A DNA stretch of 64,000 bases, taken from Staphylotrichum longicolle (lineage: Eukaryota; Ascomycota; Sordariomycetes; Sordariales; Chaetomiaceae). Of the stretch, positions 1-11,670 are shown piece by piece. The first letter of the stretch is position 1, and every line of letters starts with the position of its first letter. The notes beneath the pieces are model-generated. The model worked only from the letters and a program-made list of their open reading frames with translations, made no database searches and was not told the DNA's origin. The position numbers and the translations under genes were made by a program. The DNA lies in NCBI GenBank assembly GCA_019096155.1, contig JAHCVI010000001.1:6138001-6202000 (forward strand). Reading direction: 5' to 3'.

Positions 1-1229
1 AGACTCAAATACAGTCGGGACACTTAGTTTAGAGGTATTTTTCAATGCTCTTCTGAAGTTCGAACTGCTCGTGAGTTTGTGCATTCATGCTCCGCCCTCC
101 CCCTTTCCGAGCAAGGTGACATTGAGCCCTTTCTGACCCCAACCTACATTTGTTTCATGTTTCAGCTAAGCGAGCCGTCTTAACTCGCTCAGGTTCAGGC
201 CGCAGCTCACTTGGCTCAGAGACCCGTCTTGCCTGTGTGACCCTGACTGAAAAACACACTTCATCTTAATCATTTAAAGTCCAACACTGTAGACAACGTG
301 CGAACATCAGTAATGTGAACAAAATCTAGAGGGGTCACATATAAAGTTGCTGCGATATGCTTTTCCACTTGGCCTTTTTCTGTACCTCGATGCCTGCCTG
401 CCATTCAGGTCTGTCTATGGCCACCGCATGCATGTGAAGATGAGCTATACACCCTCCAACACTCTATTCACACCAAGCTACTCCAAACATGATCTTCAAC
501 AGGAAAACACCTTATGTATCCGGTAGGTACCCAGGGAGAGAGATGGCACTTCCAGTGAAGGTTGACATGTCACGTGTCTAGAGTCCAGCTTGCACTGCAG
601 CTTCCCGATGCGAGGCTGAATTGCATGTCCTGTCGGCTGCCCGTTTGGCGGGGTTGGCCCCACTTTGTCTTGGGACAGGGCGGTCAAGACAGCGCTTCCA
701 GGCCGCCCCATCAACGAGCGGACCGCTGGACCACTGGATTTAGGTCCATAGCGACTCGAACCCGAGCACAGCCCGCCAAGACCTGGCCGCGCACGGCTTC
801 CCGTCTGGAGCCTCGAACCGCGCTGAACGACGTCAAGGATGCCTTTGCGGACTTGGGTCTTTTGCCGCAACCTCCGGACTCGCACCTCCAGACGCGCACG
901 ATAAACAACGACTTGCTTTCGGATCTCCTGGTCTCCTGGTCTCCTCGTCTCCTGTTTGTCGACAGAGAAGGCCGCATCCCGTATTTACCTGTACGGTGCA
1001 TGGTTTGATGCCTGTCAGATACCGTTAGTCCCTCTCTGCAGCTGCTTGACCTGCTTCTGCTGCAATTCGTCCGTCACCGAGGACCATCAGCTCGTCGTCC
1101 TTGCCTTGCCCAACACCGGCCGACGAGACATCGGGCAACGGCACCGGCCCTCTTGCCCCGACACCCGAGTTCCATCTCGCCCACTCCTGCCTAGATCATG
1201 GTCATCTTCCGGCCCTGACTGACTCTACC
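1..1229. other. Upstream region and 5' leader of KOG1
   Basis: No coding region could be supported here. Open frames exist on both strands but they are short, start with non-ATG codons or show unnatural composition. The pyrimidine-rich stretch from about 900 to 1229 looks like promoter and 5' leader of the + strand gene starting at 1230. No TATA-like element is convincing. Confidence 0.5.
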
Positions 1230-4200
1230 ATGACGGCCATTTCCCTCGACGTGCCGCCGCCTGCTCAGTTTGGCCAAGGGCAGAGCTCGGCTCAATTCTC
1301 GAGAGCCGCCGCTCTCGCCGCCACTGCTGCCTCTGCTGCTTCGTCTCCCGCCCGCCACCCTGGCTCCTTCTCACGCCAGACGACTCTCGCCATGTCGCAT
1401 CTTCAAGCACAGTATGCTGAGGCCTCAGCATCTGCGACCGCCGCAGCCTCGACAGCGCTGTCGCAACCAAACGGCACCATGCGCTCTGCGTCGCCGAGCC
1501 ACGCGCCCCCGCCACCGGGACCGTCGATGGCCCATCGCAGACGAAAGACGTCGCCGATCCCCTCTTCGTTGCGAAGACCCTCGAGCGCGCCCGGAGACGA
1601 ACAGGGCGGTCCCTCAAACAATCGCGCCGAGCACAGAGTTGACGACGACGGCAATCACACCGCTGTCGCAAGAACTGCGAAGCCCCCCTTACTCCGATCC
1701 AAGAGCGAGCACGCTGGTCTGCGCTACCATGAGACCGACGACGAGGTTGAGGAGGAACACTACGACTTGGGGGCGAGGCACGGCTTTGAGGACCACTACC
1801 TGTCTGAAGACATCATCGCTCAGCTTGCCAATGTAAGCGCTCTTTCATTTGCAGAATCCCCAACCGCGATGCGTGCTCGGCAGGGCCAGCTCGGCGGGAT
1901 TTGCCAGAGCCGTATTCCAGGAATTCAATTCATCTATGCCGCCGTGCCGGGCAATGTGCCTTGACGGAACCGGGCGCAACACACATCAGGGCGGAGCTGG
2001 GGGGGACAACCAGTAGCTAACTCTTTCCAGAATTGGTACATGTATTTCACCGACAAGCGGCATGAAACGACAGGCAAGCCCAAGACACCCGCCTTTGAGC
2101 TTCAAGACTGGCGAATGCGGGACCGCCTCAAAACGGTGTCGGCCGCCATCGCTGTGTGTCTGAACATTGGCGTCGAGCCGCCAGACCAACTGCGCACCAC
2201 ACCGGGCGCCAAGCTCGAGGCCTGGCAAGACCCGACGGTCCCCCCGGTAGGCAAGGCCCTCGAGAACATTGGCAGGTCGCTCCAGGCGCAGTATGAGACT
2301 CTCGCCCTCCGAACCCGCTACAAGCAGTACCTCGACCCGTCCATCGAGGAGACCAAGAAATTCTGCATCTCTCTCCGCCGCAATGCGAAGGACGAACGGG
2401 GTTTCTTCCACTACAACGGCCACGGGGTACCCAAGCCGACCGCCTCGGGCGAGATTTGGGTCTTTAACAAAAACTACACGCAGTACATCCCGGTGTCGCT
2501 CTACGATCTCCAACATTGGCTCCAGGCCCCTACCATCTTTGTATGGGACTGCTCAGAGGCAGGCAACATTCTCAAAAACTACCACAAGTTTGTCGAGAAG
2601 CACGAACAAGAGGAGAAGGAGCTGGGACTCAAAGACCCCAACCACGAGGAAGTGAACTACCGTCCTTACATCCATCTGGCTGCCTGCGATTCGAGGGAGA
2701 ACCTCCCAACCAACCCACTCCTCCCCGCCGATCTCTTTACTTGCTGTCTCACCACGCCCATCGAGATGGCCCTCTGGTTCTTCGTTCTTCAGAATCCCCT
2801 TGAAATCAATATCACTCCGGAGAGGGCGAGGAAGCTTCCCGGGAGACTTCAGGAACGACGGACCCCGCTAGGAGAGCTGAACTGGATTTTCACGGCTATT
2901 ACGGATACCATTGCCTGGACAACCCTCCCCCGTCCCTTGTTCCGCAAGTTTTTCAGGCAAGATCTGATGGGTAAGCCCTTGCCGCCCATTTCGTGCTCCT
3001 CCATGTGCTCATATGTGCCGTACTGACTGCAACCCTAGTGGCGGCGTTGTTCCGCAACTTTCTCCTTGCTCAACGCATTATGCCGGTGTACGGATGCAAA
3101 CCCCAGTCCTACCCTGAATTGCCAGATACCCGCCGGCATCCTCTCTGGGAAAGCTGGGACCTTGCTGTTGACATGGCCTTGGCACAGCTACCCATGCTAG
3201 AGAGGAAGGAGACAGAGGGCATCCCGTACGAGTACGTCAACTCGACGTTTTTCACGGAGCAGCTCACGGCTTTCGAGATCTACTTGACTAGAGGCGACGC
3301 AGTCTCGCAAAAGCCCCCTGAGCAGCTCCCTGTGGTACTGCAGGTTCTTCTCAGCCAGCAGCATCGGCTCCGGGCCTTGATCCTCTTGGGTCGGTTCTTG
3401 GACCTGGGGCCTTGGGCGGTACAGTTGGCTTTAAGCATAGGAATCTTCCCTTACGTGCTCAAGCTGCTGCAATCGGCTGCGCAAGAACTCAAGCCCGTCA
3501 TGGTCTTCATCTGGACCCGCGTTCTGGCCGTCGACATTTCGTGCCAGCAAGACCTCATCAAAGACAACGGCTACACCTATTTTGCCGCCATAATGAAGCC
3601 GCAAGAGACCTTCCCGGTCGTTGGCGTGGTCGTCCTTGACGAGCACAAGGCCATGTGCGCGTTCATCTTGGCCATGCTGTGCAAGGGCTTCAAGCCTGGC
3701 CAAATTGTCTGCAATTCGACCGACATCATGACCTACTGCCTGCACCACATCGAACACCCGGAGAACCCTCTCCTTCGGCAATGGTCATGCCTTTGCATCA
3801 GCCAGCTTTGGAGAGATCTCCCAGACGCGAAGTGGAGAGGCATCCGAGAGAATGCGCACCACAAGCTCTCATACCTGATCAAAGATCACTGCCCCGAGGT
3901 ACGCGCCGCTATGGCGCACGCCATGACAACCTTCCTTGGCATCCCCGATCTGACCGACGAGGTTGCGAGGATCGAGGAGGGCATCGCTTGGGCTATGCTG
4001 GAGCTCGCCACGGACGGCAGCCCCATCGTCCGGAAGGAGCTTCTGGTCTTCTTTTCGCATTTTGTGCTTCGTTACGAGAGCAAGTTTTTGGTCGCTGCCT
4101 ACGAACAGCTCTTGGAGGAGAAGGAGTACCAGCTGTTCCCTCCACCAGAGGATGGCCTGGACCACAAGATGGGACTGCATTTCGCAAGGCGCGAGAACCG

Positions 4201-6031
4201 CGAGAGAGACGGCAGCATCAAACCCACTGCGTTTGGGGTCTCCCATGACTCGGTATTTGCAGCCTGCTGGAAGCATATCAACATCTTGAGCGTCGATCCT
4301 CACCCCGAGGTCCAAAGGGACGCTACTAACATCCTCGACTATGTCCACCACGCGCTGCTGCACTCGCCCGTCGGCGCACAAGCACAGTCTCTGATGGACG
4401 AGATCCTCCGACGCGCTAGAAAAGTGTCGAGAGGTGACATGAGCCAGAGAACCAGCGTGGCTGGCACCCGCACCGCGGTGGCACAACCGATGCCATCCCC
4501 TGGTCTTCTGAAGCGGACCGCCAGCTACCTGTTCGGGCCGCTTATGGGCACCTTGGATGGTTCGTCCAACGGGCCGACCCCCCCCGCTACACCAGGGCTG
4601 CAGAGGTCATTTTCCCAGCGGAGCCGGAAGGGACCCAGCCTTGAGAACGCGCCGCCTGAGCAGCACGACCATATCGCGGCTCCGTCAACTTACCATACTG
4701 CCAATGAGCCACTGTGCGCTGGCTATCAGGAACGCAAGCCCAAGGAGGTCCCCAGTCTCCCCTTGGCTAGCACCTTCTTGGACTGGTCGACCGAGTACTT
4801 CCGGGAGCCTCAGATGAAGGCGCCCGAGGCCGAAGAACCCGGGAGCAATGAATACAACGAGCGGCTGTGGCGGAGGGCTCGCAACGAGGCTGTTCTTAGA
4901 GAGACGCAGCCGCAAAAGACTCACGCCAGGACGCACAAGTGGAACAGCCAGGCCGGTGTGGTTCCCATCGGCTCCCAGCCGTCCAAGATGACCTTCCATC
5001 AATTTGAGAACCACATCGCGATTGCTGATGACGGCAACACGGTCACGATCTGGGACTGGAAGACGAACGCCCGCAAGAGCCGTTTCTCGAACGGCAACCC
5101 CGAAGGGTCCAAGATTTCAGACATGCGGTTCATCAACGAGGACGACCAGGCCCTCCTCATGACCGGCTCGTCGGATGGCGTCATCCGCATTTACCACAAC
5201 TACGACAGCGACCTGGACGTGGAACTCGCGTCCTCGTGGCGCGCTCTCACCCACATGGTCCCCTCCAACGTCAACTCCGGAATGGTGTTCGACTGGCAGC
5301 AGGTCAACGGTCAGGTGCTGGTGGCCGGCGACGAGCGAGTCATCCGGATCTGGAACGCGGGCCATGAAATGTGCACCCACGAAATCCCCGCGCGGTCAGG
5401 CTCCTGCGTGACGGCGCTGACGTCGGACCAAATGACGGGCAACATCTTCATCGCCGGCTTTGGCGACGGCGCCATCCGCGTGTTCGACACGCGCGTCAAG
5501 CCGCAGGAGAGCATGGTCCGTAAGTGGAAGGACGAGAGCAGGCAGTGGGTCCGCTCGGTCCACATGCAGCGCGGCGGCCAGCGCGAGCTCCTGTCTGCGA
5601 GCCGCAACGGCAAGGTCCATCTGTGGGATATCCGCATGGACCAGCCGCTCAAGACGTTTCAGACCACCAAGGACGTGCTGCGGACGGCGAGCACGCATGA
5701 GCATCTGCCTGTGTTTGCTGTGTAAGTTTTGGTTTTCTCTCTCGTCGCTGACTCTTTCAGCCTCCCCAACCAAGACGACTTTCCGACTGACTGACTGACT
5801 GACTGACTGATGGAACAGTGGCACCTCGGCTCATCTCGTCAAGATCTTTGACTTTGACGGCCACGAAATCACCCGCGTCGAGCCCTACTCGAGCTTCCTC
5901 CAGGGCCACAAGGCCGCCCGCTCACCGCCACCGCCTTCCACCCGCACCGCATGCTCTTGGGTTGCGCGGCCCGGGGAGACCACCATGTCAGCCTCTATGC
6001 CTGCGGCAATGAGCGGGCTGGGCCGTTTTGA
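1230..6031 (+). CDS. kog1: TORC1 subunit KOG1/Raptor (four exons, C-terminal frameshift)
   Basis: Scaffold subunit of TOR complex 1, which presents substrates to TOR kinase at the vacuole/lysosome surface. Coding exons: 1230-1832, 2031-2970, 3039-5721 and 5819-about 6031. All introns are GT-AG and phases agree. The N-terminal 200 residues are low-complexity Ser/Ala/Pro. Exon 2 carries the Raptor N-terminal caspase-like domain (NWYMYFTDKRHETTGKPK; GFFHYNGHG; FVWDCSEAG). Exon 3 has the armadillo/HEAT region (DLMVAALFRNFLLAQRIMP, then about residues 550-900) and a C-terminal WD40 propeller. Length after correction is about 1479 residues, usual for filamentous fungi. Near 5905-5921 the frame slips. 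The downstream frame reads LTATAFHPHRMLLGCAARGD, the conserved Raptor C-terminus, and stops at 6029-6031, whereas the uncorrected frame runs to a TAG at 6039-6041 with an unrelated tail. Identity is very secure. Confidence 0.95.
5784..5812 (+). repeat. (CTGA)n microsatellite in KOG1 intron 3
   Basis: About six copies of a CTGA tetranucleotide lie between the donor (gtaagt at 5722) and the acceptor (AG at 5817-5818) of the last KOG1 intron. The repeat takes up the branch-site position and itself supplies CTGAC/CTGAT branch-like motifs. Confidence 0.85.
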
Positions 6032-6041
6032 GGTGTTGTAG

Positions 6042-6945
6042 TGGTTCTCCAAGGTCGTGACTCAACTTTTCCCCCTCCCCGTAATTTCCTTACCTTTTCA
6101 TCGCCATCTACATCCCCTTTTTTCATTGCCAATCCTAATCTACTGGCTTTTTTCCCGGCGTCTTGGGGGGGTGGCATTGGGTTCGGTTGGAATTGATATC
6201 CGGTGGAGTTTAGGGATGTAGCGATCGGGAGGCATGGTCGGATATGGACTTTGATTTCCCCCCCTCTCAGCGTTGCTTTTTGTTCGCTTGCCTTGTGAGT
6301 AGGGGTTTGGTAGTAATTCTAATGCATGTGATGGGCTTTGTCGTTTTATTGTGTGGGTCAACCTCGATCGATTCTCTTTTGGTATGATTAAGACCAATCT
6401 ATGTGGCGTTGTCTCAGTGCAGGTATCTATCAAACTACTTTCTGCGTTATTGGCTCCAGGAAGCTCAGGTGCGGTTGACGTTCCAAGGTCGCCTTGCAGA
6501 CGAATATAGTAGGAAGAAACAGATTCCAGACCGCGGTTTGGGTGTGGCGAACGTCAAAGCTGCCTAGCCACCGGCTCTTAGCTCGGGCTGCCTTTGAGAC
6601 TACCCCTCGGTTCTGAGGTCACTCGACGAACTGGAGGGTCGGGTGGCAACAACGACGGAATCACCCTTTACGGAGGTCCTGCTGATTCGGCCGTATCGTC
6701 TCCCACGGATCGGTTTCATCGGAGCTCACCACACCCGCGGGATGTTCCAGTGATGGGCCAACAACCAACTTCTCGGCTGGCAGCCCGCACCCCCGCGGCT
6801 CCGGCACCTCGCCCTGTAATCCCTTGAAGGGAGAGAGAACAAAAACCAGGTGAGACCCCGCAGTCCCGGTATGCTCACCCTCACTGGCTGGCCTGAGGTT
6901 CACCCTCACACCGAATGAGTCACCCACCGAGCCAACCACATCGCT
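6042..6945. other. Convergent intergenic region KOG1 / PLP2
   Basis: This is the 3' flank shared by two convergent genes. It should hold both 3' UTRs. The T-rich section at about 6060-6130 fits the KOG1 3' UTR. I see no gene, RNA or repeat. Confidence 0.6.
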
Positions 6946-7792
6946 TCAGTCCCAATCGTCATCGTCATCATCGCGTTTCACCGCGTCCCTGCTGCTCTTG
7001 ATACCCCTGCTGCCGCTTGCAAGCTTCTCATCGGCGGCATCCTCCGCCGCCCGCCTCCGCTTGAGCACTCGCATGTCATCCGCCTTGACCGCCCCAACCT
7101 CGACCAATATCTTGTCCAGGTCCAGCATGCTCATCCTGGGCCCGCCCACGGTCGCCAGCGTGACTATCTGCTTCACGATGTCCCCCTTGTCGTAGACCAG
7201 AATGGTCGGGCAGTTCCGCTCCGGATACCCCTCGATGGCCTTGTCGGCGCGCATCTCGCAGAACTTGATGTCGCCGTACTCCTGCGCCGCCTGCCGCCAG
7301 AGCTGCGACAGCACGCGCGACTCGACGTTGGACCCCTGCGCCGAGGTGAGGTTGACAAACACGGGCCCGTTCTGCGAGGCCTCGGTCACGGCGCGGGCGT
7401 ACTCGGGCTTGGAGATGGGGTAGACGGAGCCGTGGACGGACTTGTGCTGGAGCGCGGCCAGCTCCTGCATGCGCTTCTGGCGGTACTGCTCGAGGAAGTC
7501 TTCGTCCTCGTCGTCCTCGAGGTCCGACAGGTCCGAGAGGTCCTTGCCCTCGAGGCGGTTCTCGTGCGCGAGCCGCCGCGCCTCGAGGATGGCCTCCTCG
7601 ATGAGCGGGGTCGGGGAGGGCGGCTTCTCGGGGATGATGCCGTGCTTGCGGAGGATGTCGTTCCTGTGAGTCAAGAGAGTGTTAATGGGGGTGGGAGGGG
7701 TGGGAACGCGGCCAGGCGCGGTCTGACCATTCTGTGTCGGCATTGGGGTCGTCTATCGGGACCGCAATCCGTTGATCTACTGGGGCTGCCAT
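6946..7792 (-). CDS. plp2: Phosducin-like protein, PLP2 family
   Basis: Thioredoxin-fold co-chaperone of the CCT/TRiC chaperonin, involved in actin/tubulin folding and G-beta-gamma assembly in the cytosol. Two exons on the minus strand: 7728-7792 and 6946-7663, with a 64-base intron (gtcaga...cacag). The start at 7792 gives MAAPVDQRIAVPIDD followed by DPNADTEWNDILRKHGIIP, the family-typical N-terminus. A start inside the intron at 7743 would lose this. Length is 260 residues, usual for the family. An acidic segment (DLSDLSDLEDDEDEDFLEQY) precedes the thioredoxin-like domain (about residues 105-210; GPVFVNLTS, CPTILVYDKGDIV). As in other phosducin-like proteins there is no CxxC active site, so it is not a redox enzyme. 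The C-terminus is basic then acidic. A divergent promoter is shared with RPS27. Confidence 0.9.
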
Positions 7793-8368
7793 GGTGAGGG
7801 GGATGCTGGGGATGCTGGGGGTGCTGGGGTTCCGAGGTCCTGCGGGTTGCCTGCCCTGGGTTGGAAGGCGATGTGTGTGTGTGACTCTGACGGCGTTTGG
7901 TTATCAAAGAGTCAGTCGAACTGCGACTTTTCGTGACCACGGCTGAGCTCGGTGTTGTGTTATCTGGAACTGCTGCCTGATGCGTTCCTGTTGAAGCATG
8001 CGCGTCTTCGAGATGAATGGAAAGTGAATACGTACCTCTCTCCCCTCCCCCCAAATGCCCCACCTGCCAAAGCTCAACCCCACCATCGTTGAGTCGCTCG
8101 CCGCCGACAAGCTGGCTCCGCTTCGGCAGGGGTCTACCCCGTTTTGATTGGTCACGCGACCAAGCCCTAACAAACCGTGTCCGAGGCTAGCCAATTTTGC
8201 CATTTGCTCCTCACAGACCCAAATTTTGCCTCTCGAACTTCGTTCCCGCTGGGCCTCTGAAAATCCCCTCCGCAACCATCCACGAGCAAGATCTGCCGCC
8301 AACTCCATCAGATTTCATCAATTCAAGCTATTGCTCGTCCTTCCGACATCTGGAAATAGACAATCAAG
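7793..8368. other. Divergent promoter PLP2 / RPS27
   Basis: The 576 bases between two start codons pointing away from each other must hold both promoters. The pyrimidine-rich run before 8369 suits a ribosomal protein gene. I could not pick out a specific transcription factor site. Confidence 0.5.
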
Positions 8369-8926
8369 ATGGTAAGAAGCCGAAACTCTGCCGATTTGCG
8401 CCGTCCTGCCCCTTCGATACCCCCATCTCCCGAGTCCGAGGATTGCATCGACACCGCGCTTGGAGGACATCAAATTTTGGAGCCGAACATCGGAGTTCTG
8501 TCGACAGCTCGAAGCACGACGAGATATGGGGCAATCTGCGGGGAGATGGGGGACATCGATGGGCAGGATGGACAACGACAATACAGGGCGTGATGCTGAC
8601 GGATGGTTCTCTCAAGGTTCTCGCCGTTGATCTCCTCAACCCCAGCCCGGCCGCTGAGGCCCGCAAGCACAAGCTCAAGGTACGGCCCCAGACTTGCACC
8701 ATAGGGACTCTCTCGACGGTCGATATATGCTGACAACCTGCAGACCCTCGTGCCTGCGCCCCGCTCCTTCTTCATGGACGTCAAGTGCCCCGGCTGCTTC
8801 ACCATCACCACCGTCTTCTCCCACGCCCAGACCGTCGTCATCTGCCAGGGCTGCACGACCGTTCTCTGCCAGCCGACGGGTGGCAAGGCCCGTCTCACTG
8901 AGGGCTGCTCGTTCCGGAGGAAGTAA
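8369..8926 (+). CDS. rps27: 40S ribosomal protein S27 (eS27)
   Basis: Zinc-ribbon protein of the small ribosomal subunit. Three coding exons: 8369-8371, 8617-8679 and 8744-8926. The first coding exon is only the ATG, followed at once by the donor gtaaga. Exon 2 starts with GTT after ctcaag, giving [20 protein letters not shown], exactly the family N-terminus. Exon 3 gives the zinc ribbon with CPGC and CQGC pairs (about residues 37-58) and ends [15 protein letters not shown]. The total is 82 residues, the same as yeast Rps27. Another in-frame ATG at 8592 (MLTDGSLK) lies in intron 1 and is not needed. An intron right after the start is common in ribosomal protein genes. Confidence 0.95.
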
Positions 8927-10387
8927 GCGGTTCGCTCGCGGCTGTTTTCTTTCTTTGGGCATAATGGCATGGTAATGGGATCATCTCGGTATCTGCAAGG
9001 GCTGGTTCGAGCTGGGCGTCTAGACATTACTCTCGATCGTCAATCAATCTCATTTGCGGATAGAAGATGGATTCGCCAAAAATCACCCCGCACAGCAACC
9101 TGGGAGGGCGTTTGGGGTCCGGATATCTAGCATCATCGACTTCTTCCGACTTTCTCTCGGTCTTCGTTTTCCGATCGTTCGTCTTTGTCTTTGCTGTTGT
9201 ACAGGCAGGTGATACTGCATGGGAGGATCGCTGGCAGAGGCATTCTCACAAGTGTCTAGACCGCCTTGCCACGGGCGGGTGGCAAGGCTGCTAAACGCGA
9301 GGACGTGGATCGCTGAGGACCGCCGAGGGCCTCGGTGCAGAGGGCATGAAAAAAGGGGATTGGTGTTGCTTTACGACAAAATTGACGAGATTCCATGACC
9401 ACAACCATGTTCTCAACTGATGTGAGTCGGTTTTTGTGGCACAGCTTGGCCGTGTCTCCTTTCGCCCTTGCGGCTCAGCGGTGCCATCGGAGATGTCAAC
9501 AACAGCATGCAACATCACTCCTCCATGGCTTTAGTCGAGTGAAACATTCTGTCTCGTAGCGTAATCTCTTGGATCTATATGCCACCAGCCTTTGCTAGAT
9601 ATAACCCATCCTGGGAACATGAGGAATGTGAGCCAGGCGGAGTCCAGGTATTTTTGGACTTGTTTCATCCCGCCCAGGCCAACTTGAGGCCGCAACCAGA
9701 GATGACACTTGCCGAATGTGTGTCAGCCAATACCATGCTATCTGTGCCAGATTGAAAGAAATGAAGTGTTTCATACACATGCGGTTGACCCTTAGCTCGC
9801 TGCTTATGCTGCCCGTGTCTGCACAAGCTTCGATAGACAGACAGTTGATGCGAGGTTGGGTCACGGGGGAACAAGAATGGTGACGTTTTGTTTCATCAAA
9901 ATCATGGTTGGCCAACGGCGATCGGCTTCAGAAATGACATCCCCCCTGGTGGTATCGTCAAAAACGCCCAGCCACAACTCTAAGTCTATTAAGGCATCGA
10001 GCTCGCGCACACAAAACTTGTCCCCTAATTCCAATAACTGGAGAGGGAAGAGTCGTATGTTTTCATAGCATTTTTGCAGAGCACCCGACCAGACCCTGCA
10101 GCACGTTGATGCTTGCCACTTCAAGACTCAACCAATCCCGTTCGAGCAATTGCACTTAACGCGTCAAAACACGTTCTGTCGCGACTTCCCCGGACCCGCC
10201 TCCCAAACCAGCCAACACCTTTTAGGACAGTTCGGCTGACGGCTGCAACCCCCCAGCCTTCAACTTCTTTGTTCGCTCCGCAACCACAGGCCAATCGCGC
10301 AACAACAGATCTCAGCCATCGCAACTGTCGCAAAGCTTCTCCCCAACTTTGTCTCTGTCGCCAATTTGAGTTAAACGGATTCAAGAA
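8927..10387. other. Intergenic region RPS27 to RNR inhibitor
   Basis: This holds the RPS27 3' UTR and, from about 10100 onward, a C-rich, probably transcribed leader of the next gene. I see no conserved protein, RNA gene or repeat. Confidence 0.5.
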
Positions 10388-11269
10388 ATGTCAGGTCCTC
10401 GCACAAAGCGGCAATTCGCCGGCGCCGCCAGCGATCCTGCCCAGCGCCAGATCACTTCGTTCTTCACCAAGACATCGTCCTCCTCCGCCGACTCCGGCTA
10501 CAAGTCGCCAAACCAAGCTGCTCTCAACGGTCCAATCCTCCCCGGACAGGTACAAACGGACCTCTTGACGGTCGGCATGCGCGTGCGCAAGGCCATCCCA
10601 GAAGGCTACAAGACGGGCAGCGCCTACAGCGCCTTCACCCTCTGGGCCGAGGACACTCCAGACACCTCCCACCCGTCCTCGACAGCACCCAGCGGCGCAT
10701 CATACTCGTCCACGATGCGCGAGCTCGAGCCGTTCTGCGGTCTCAACAAAGTCGGTGGTCTCGCCTTCCAGCCCTCCTACAACAACGACACCACCCCTGA
10801 CCTCGACGGATTCGACGACCTCGACGCCATGCCTGGGCCCACCAGCAGCCAAGACACAATCGGCAGCACCACAAGCACCATGAGCCTCACCACGACCACC
10901 ACCCGCAAACGCAACTTTTCCTCGGAGGAAGACGAGACCGTCCACGACGCGCTGAGCACGTCCCTCCCGTACCGCGGCGTGTTCCGCCTCAACAGCGAGG
11001 GGGGCGGCATCAGCATCCAGGACGCGTGGCTTGACGAGGAGGTGTCGCCGCGCAGCCTGGCGCCGCCGGCGGGGCTGTGGGAGAACGCGCGGGTGCTGGC
11101 CGTTCCCAGGAGGCCGAAGCAGGGCGGTAGCGGCCGAAAGGAGGGCCAGGGTGGCGCGGGGCAGGAGAATGTCATGGTTGTGGTGCGGGGTCAGGACGGG
11201 AATGATTTTGAGGAGGCGAGCTTTTTGGATTATGGGCTCGGTGGGGAGGGGCGGATGGAGGTTGAGTGA
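10388..11269 (+). CDS. Ribonucleotide reductase inhibitor, Spd1/Dif1-like
   Basis: Single exon, 293 residues. Members of this family bind the small subunit of ribonucleotide reductase and restrain dNTP synthesis, or hold the subunit in the nucleus. Residues 1-10 (MSGPRTKRQF) are basic. A PIP-box-like QRQITSFF follows at about residues 19-27. Residues 55-75 (TDLLTVGMRVRKAIPEGYK) match the Sml1/Dif1 motif class. The middle is acidic and low in complexity (DLDGFDDLDAMPG). Near residues 195-210 there is a second conserved-looking block (LPYRGVFRLNS). The C-terminus is Gly-rich and hydrophilic. The family call rests on the R-V-R-K-A-I-P-E-G-Y-K segment and gene architecture. Spd1 orthologues are known to be controlled by PCNA/CRL4-Cdt2, consistent with the PIP-like motif. 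Confidence 0.72.
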   Translation: MSGPRTKRQFAGAASDPAQRQITSFFTKTSSSSADSGYKSPNQAALNGPILPGQVQTDLLTVGMRVRKAIPEGYKTGSAYSAFTLWAEDTPDTSHPSSTAPSGASYSSTMRELEPFCGLNKVGGLAFQPSYNNDTTPDLDGFDDLDAMPGPTSSQDTIGSTTSTMSLTTTTTRKRNFSSEEDETVHDALSTSLPYRGVFRLNSEGGGISIQDAWLDEEVSPRSLAPPAGLWENARVLAVPRRPKQGGSGRKEGQGGAGQENVMVVVRGQDGNDFEEASFLDYGLGGEGRMEVE

Positions 11270-11670
11270 GCGAGCAGAGCATGGTGTGGCGGGTGGCACA
11301 TTGGTTGGGTTGTCTTTCATTGCGAGGTTCATGGCGTTTTGATGGCTTGACTTGGTTTGAGCGGTTGGGTTGGTTGGTATGGCGGAGAGGGGGGGGAATG
11401 GTTCGCATGATGGGAATACCATGGCTGGGAGGTGGTTTTGCTTGCATGTGTTTCTGGGGTTCGGCGTTTATCAGAGGGATGGGAGAATCAGCAACTCGAG
11501 GCTTCACAGTCAAGGGGACGGCAAGTTTAGTACAGTCTAATTATTGTTCGAGTACGAGTATCCTACAATACCAACATTGAATAGCGATTACCTCGGAAAA
11601 GGCCCGAGTCCATCACGCAGTCCCGAGGACACCTCACCAAACTATTAACGGCACACCATCGTCAAAACAC
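11270..11670. other. Convergent 3' region, RNR inhibitor / Gemin2
   Basis: About 400 bases between two convergent stops. The + strand is G/T-rich, consistent with 3' UTR. Nothing else is recognisable. Confidence 0.6.

Noticed and set aside
1101..1229. Upstream in-frame ATG at 1101 as KOG1 start
   Set aside because: The added 43 residues (His/Pro/Thr mix) look like leader sequence, and 1230 gives a Kozak-like context and natural N-terminus. It cannot be fully excluded.
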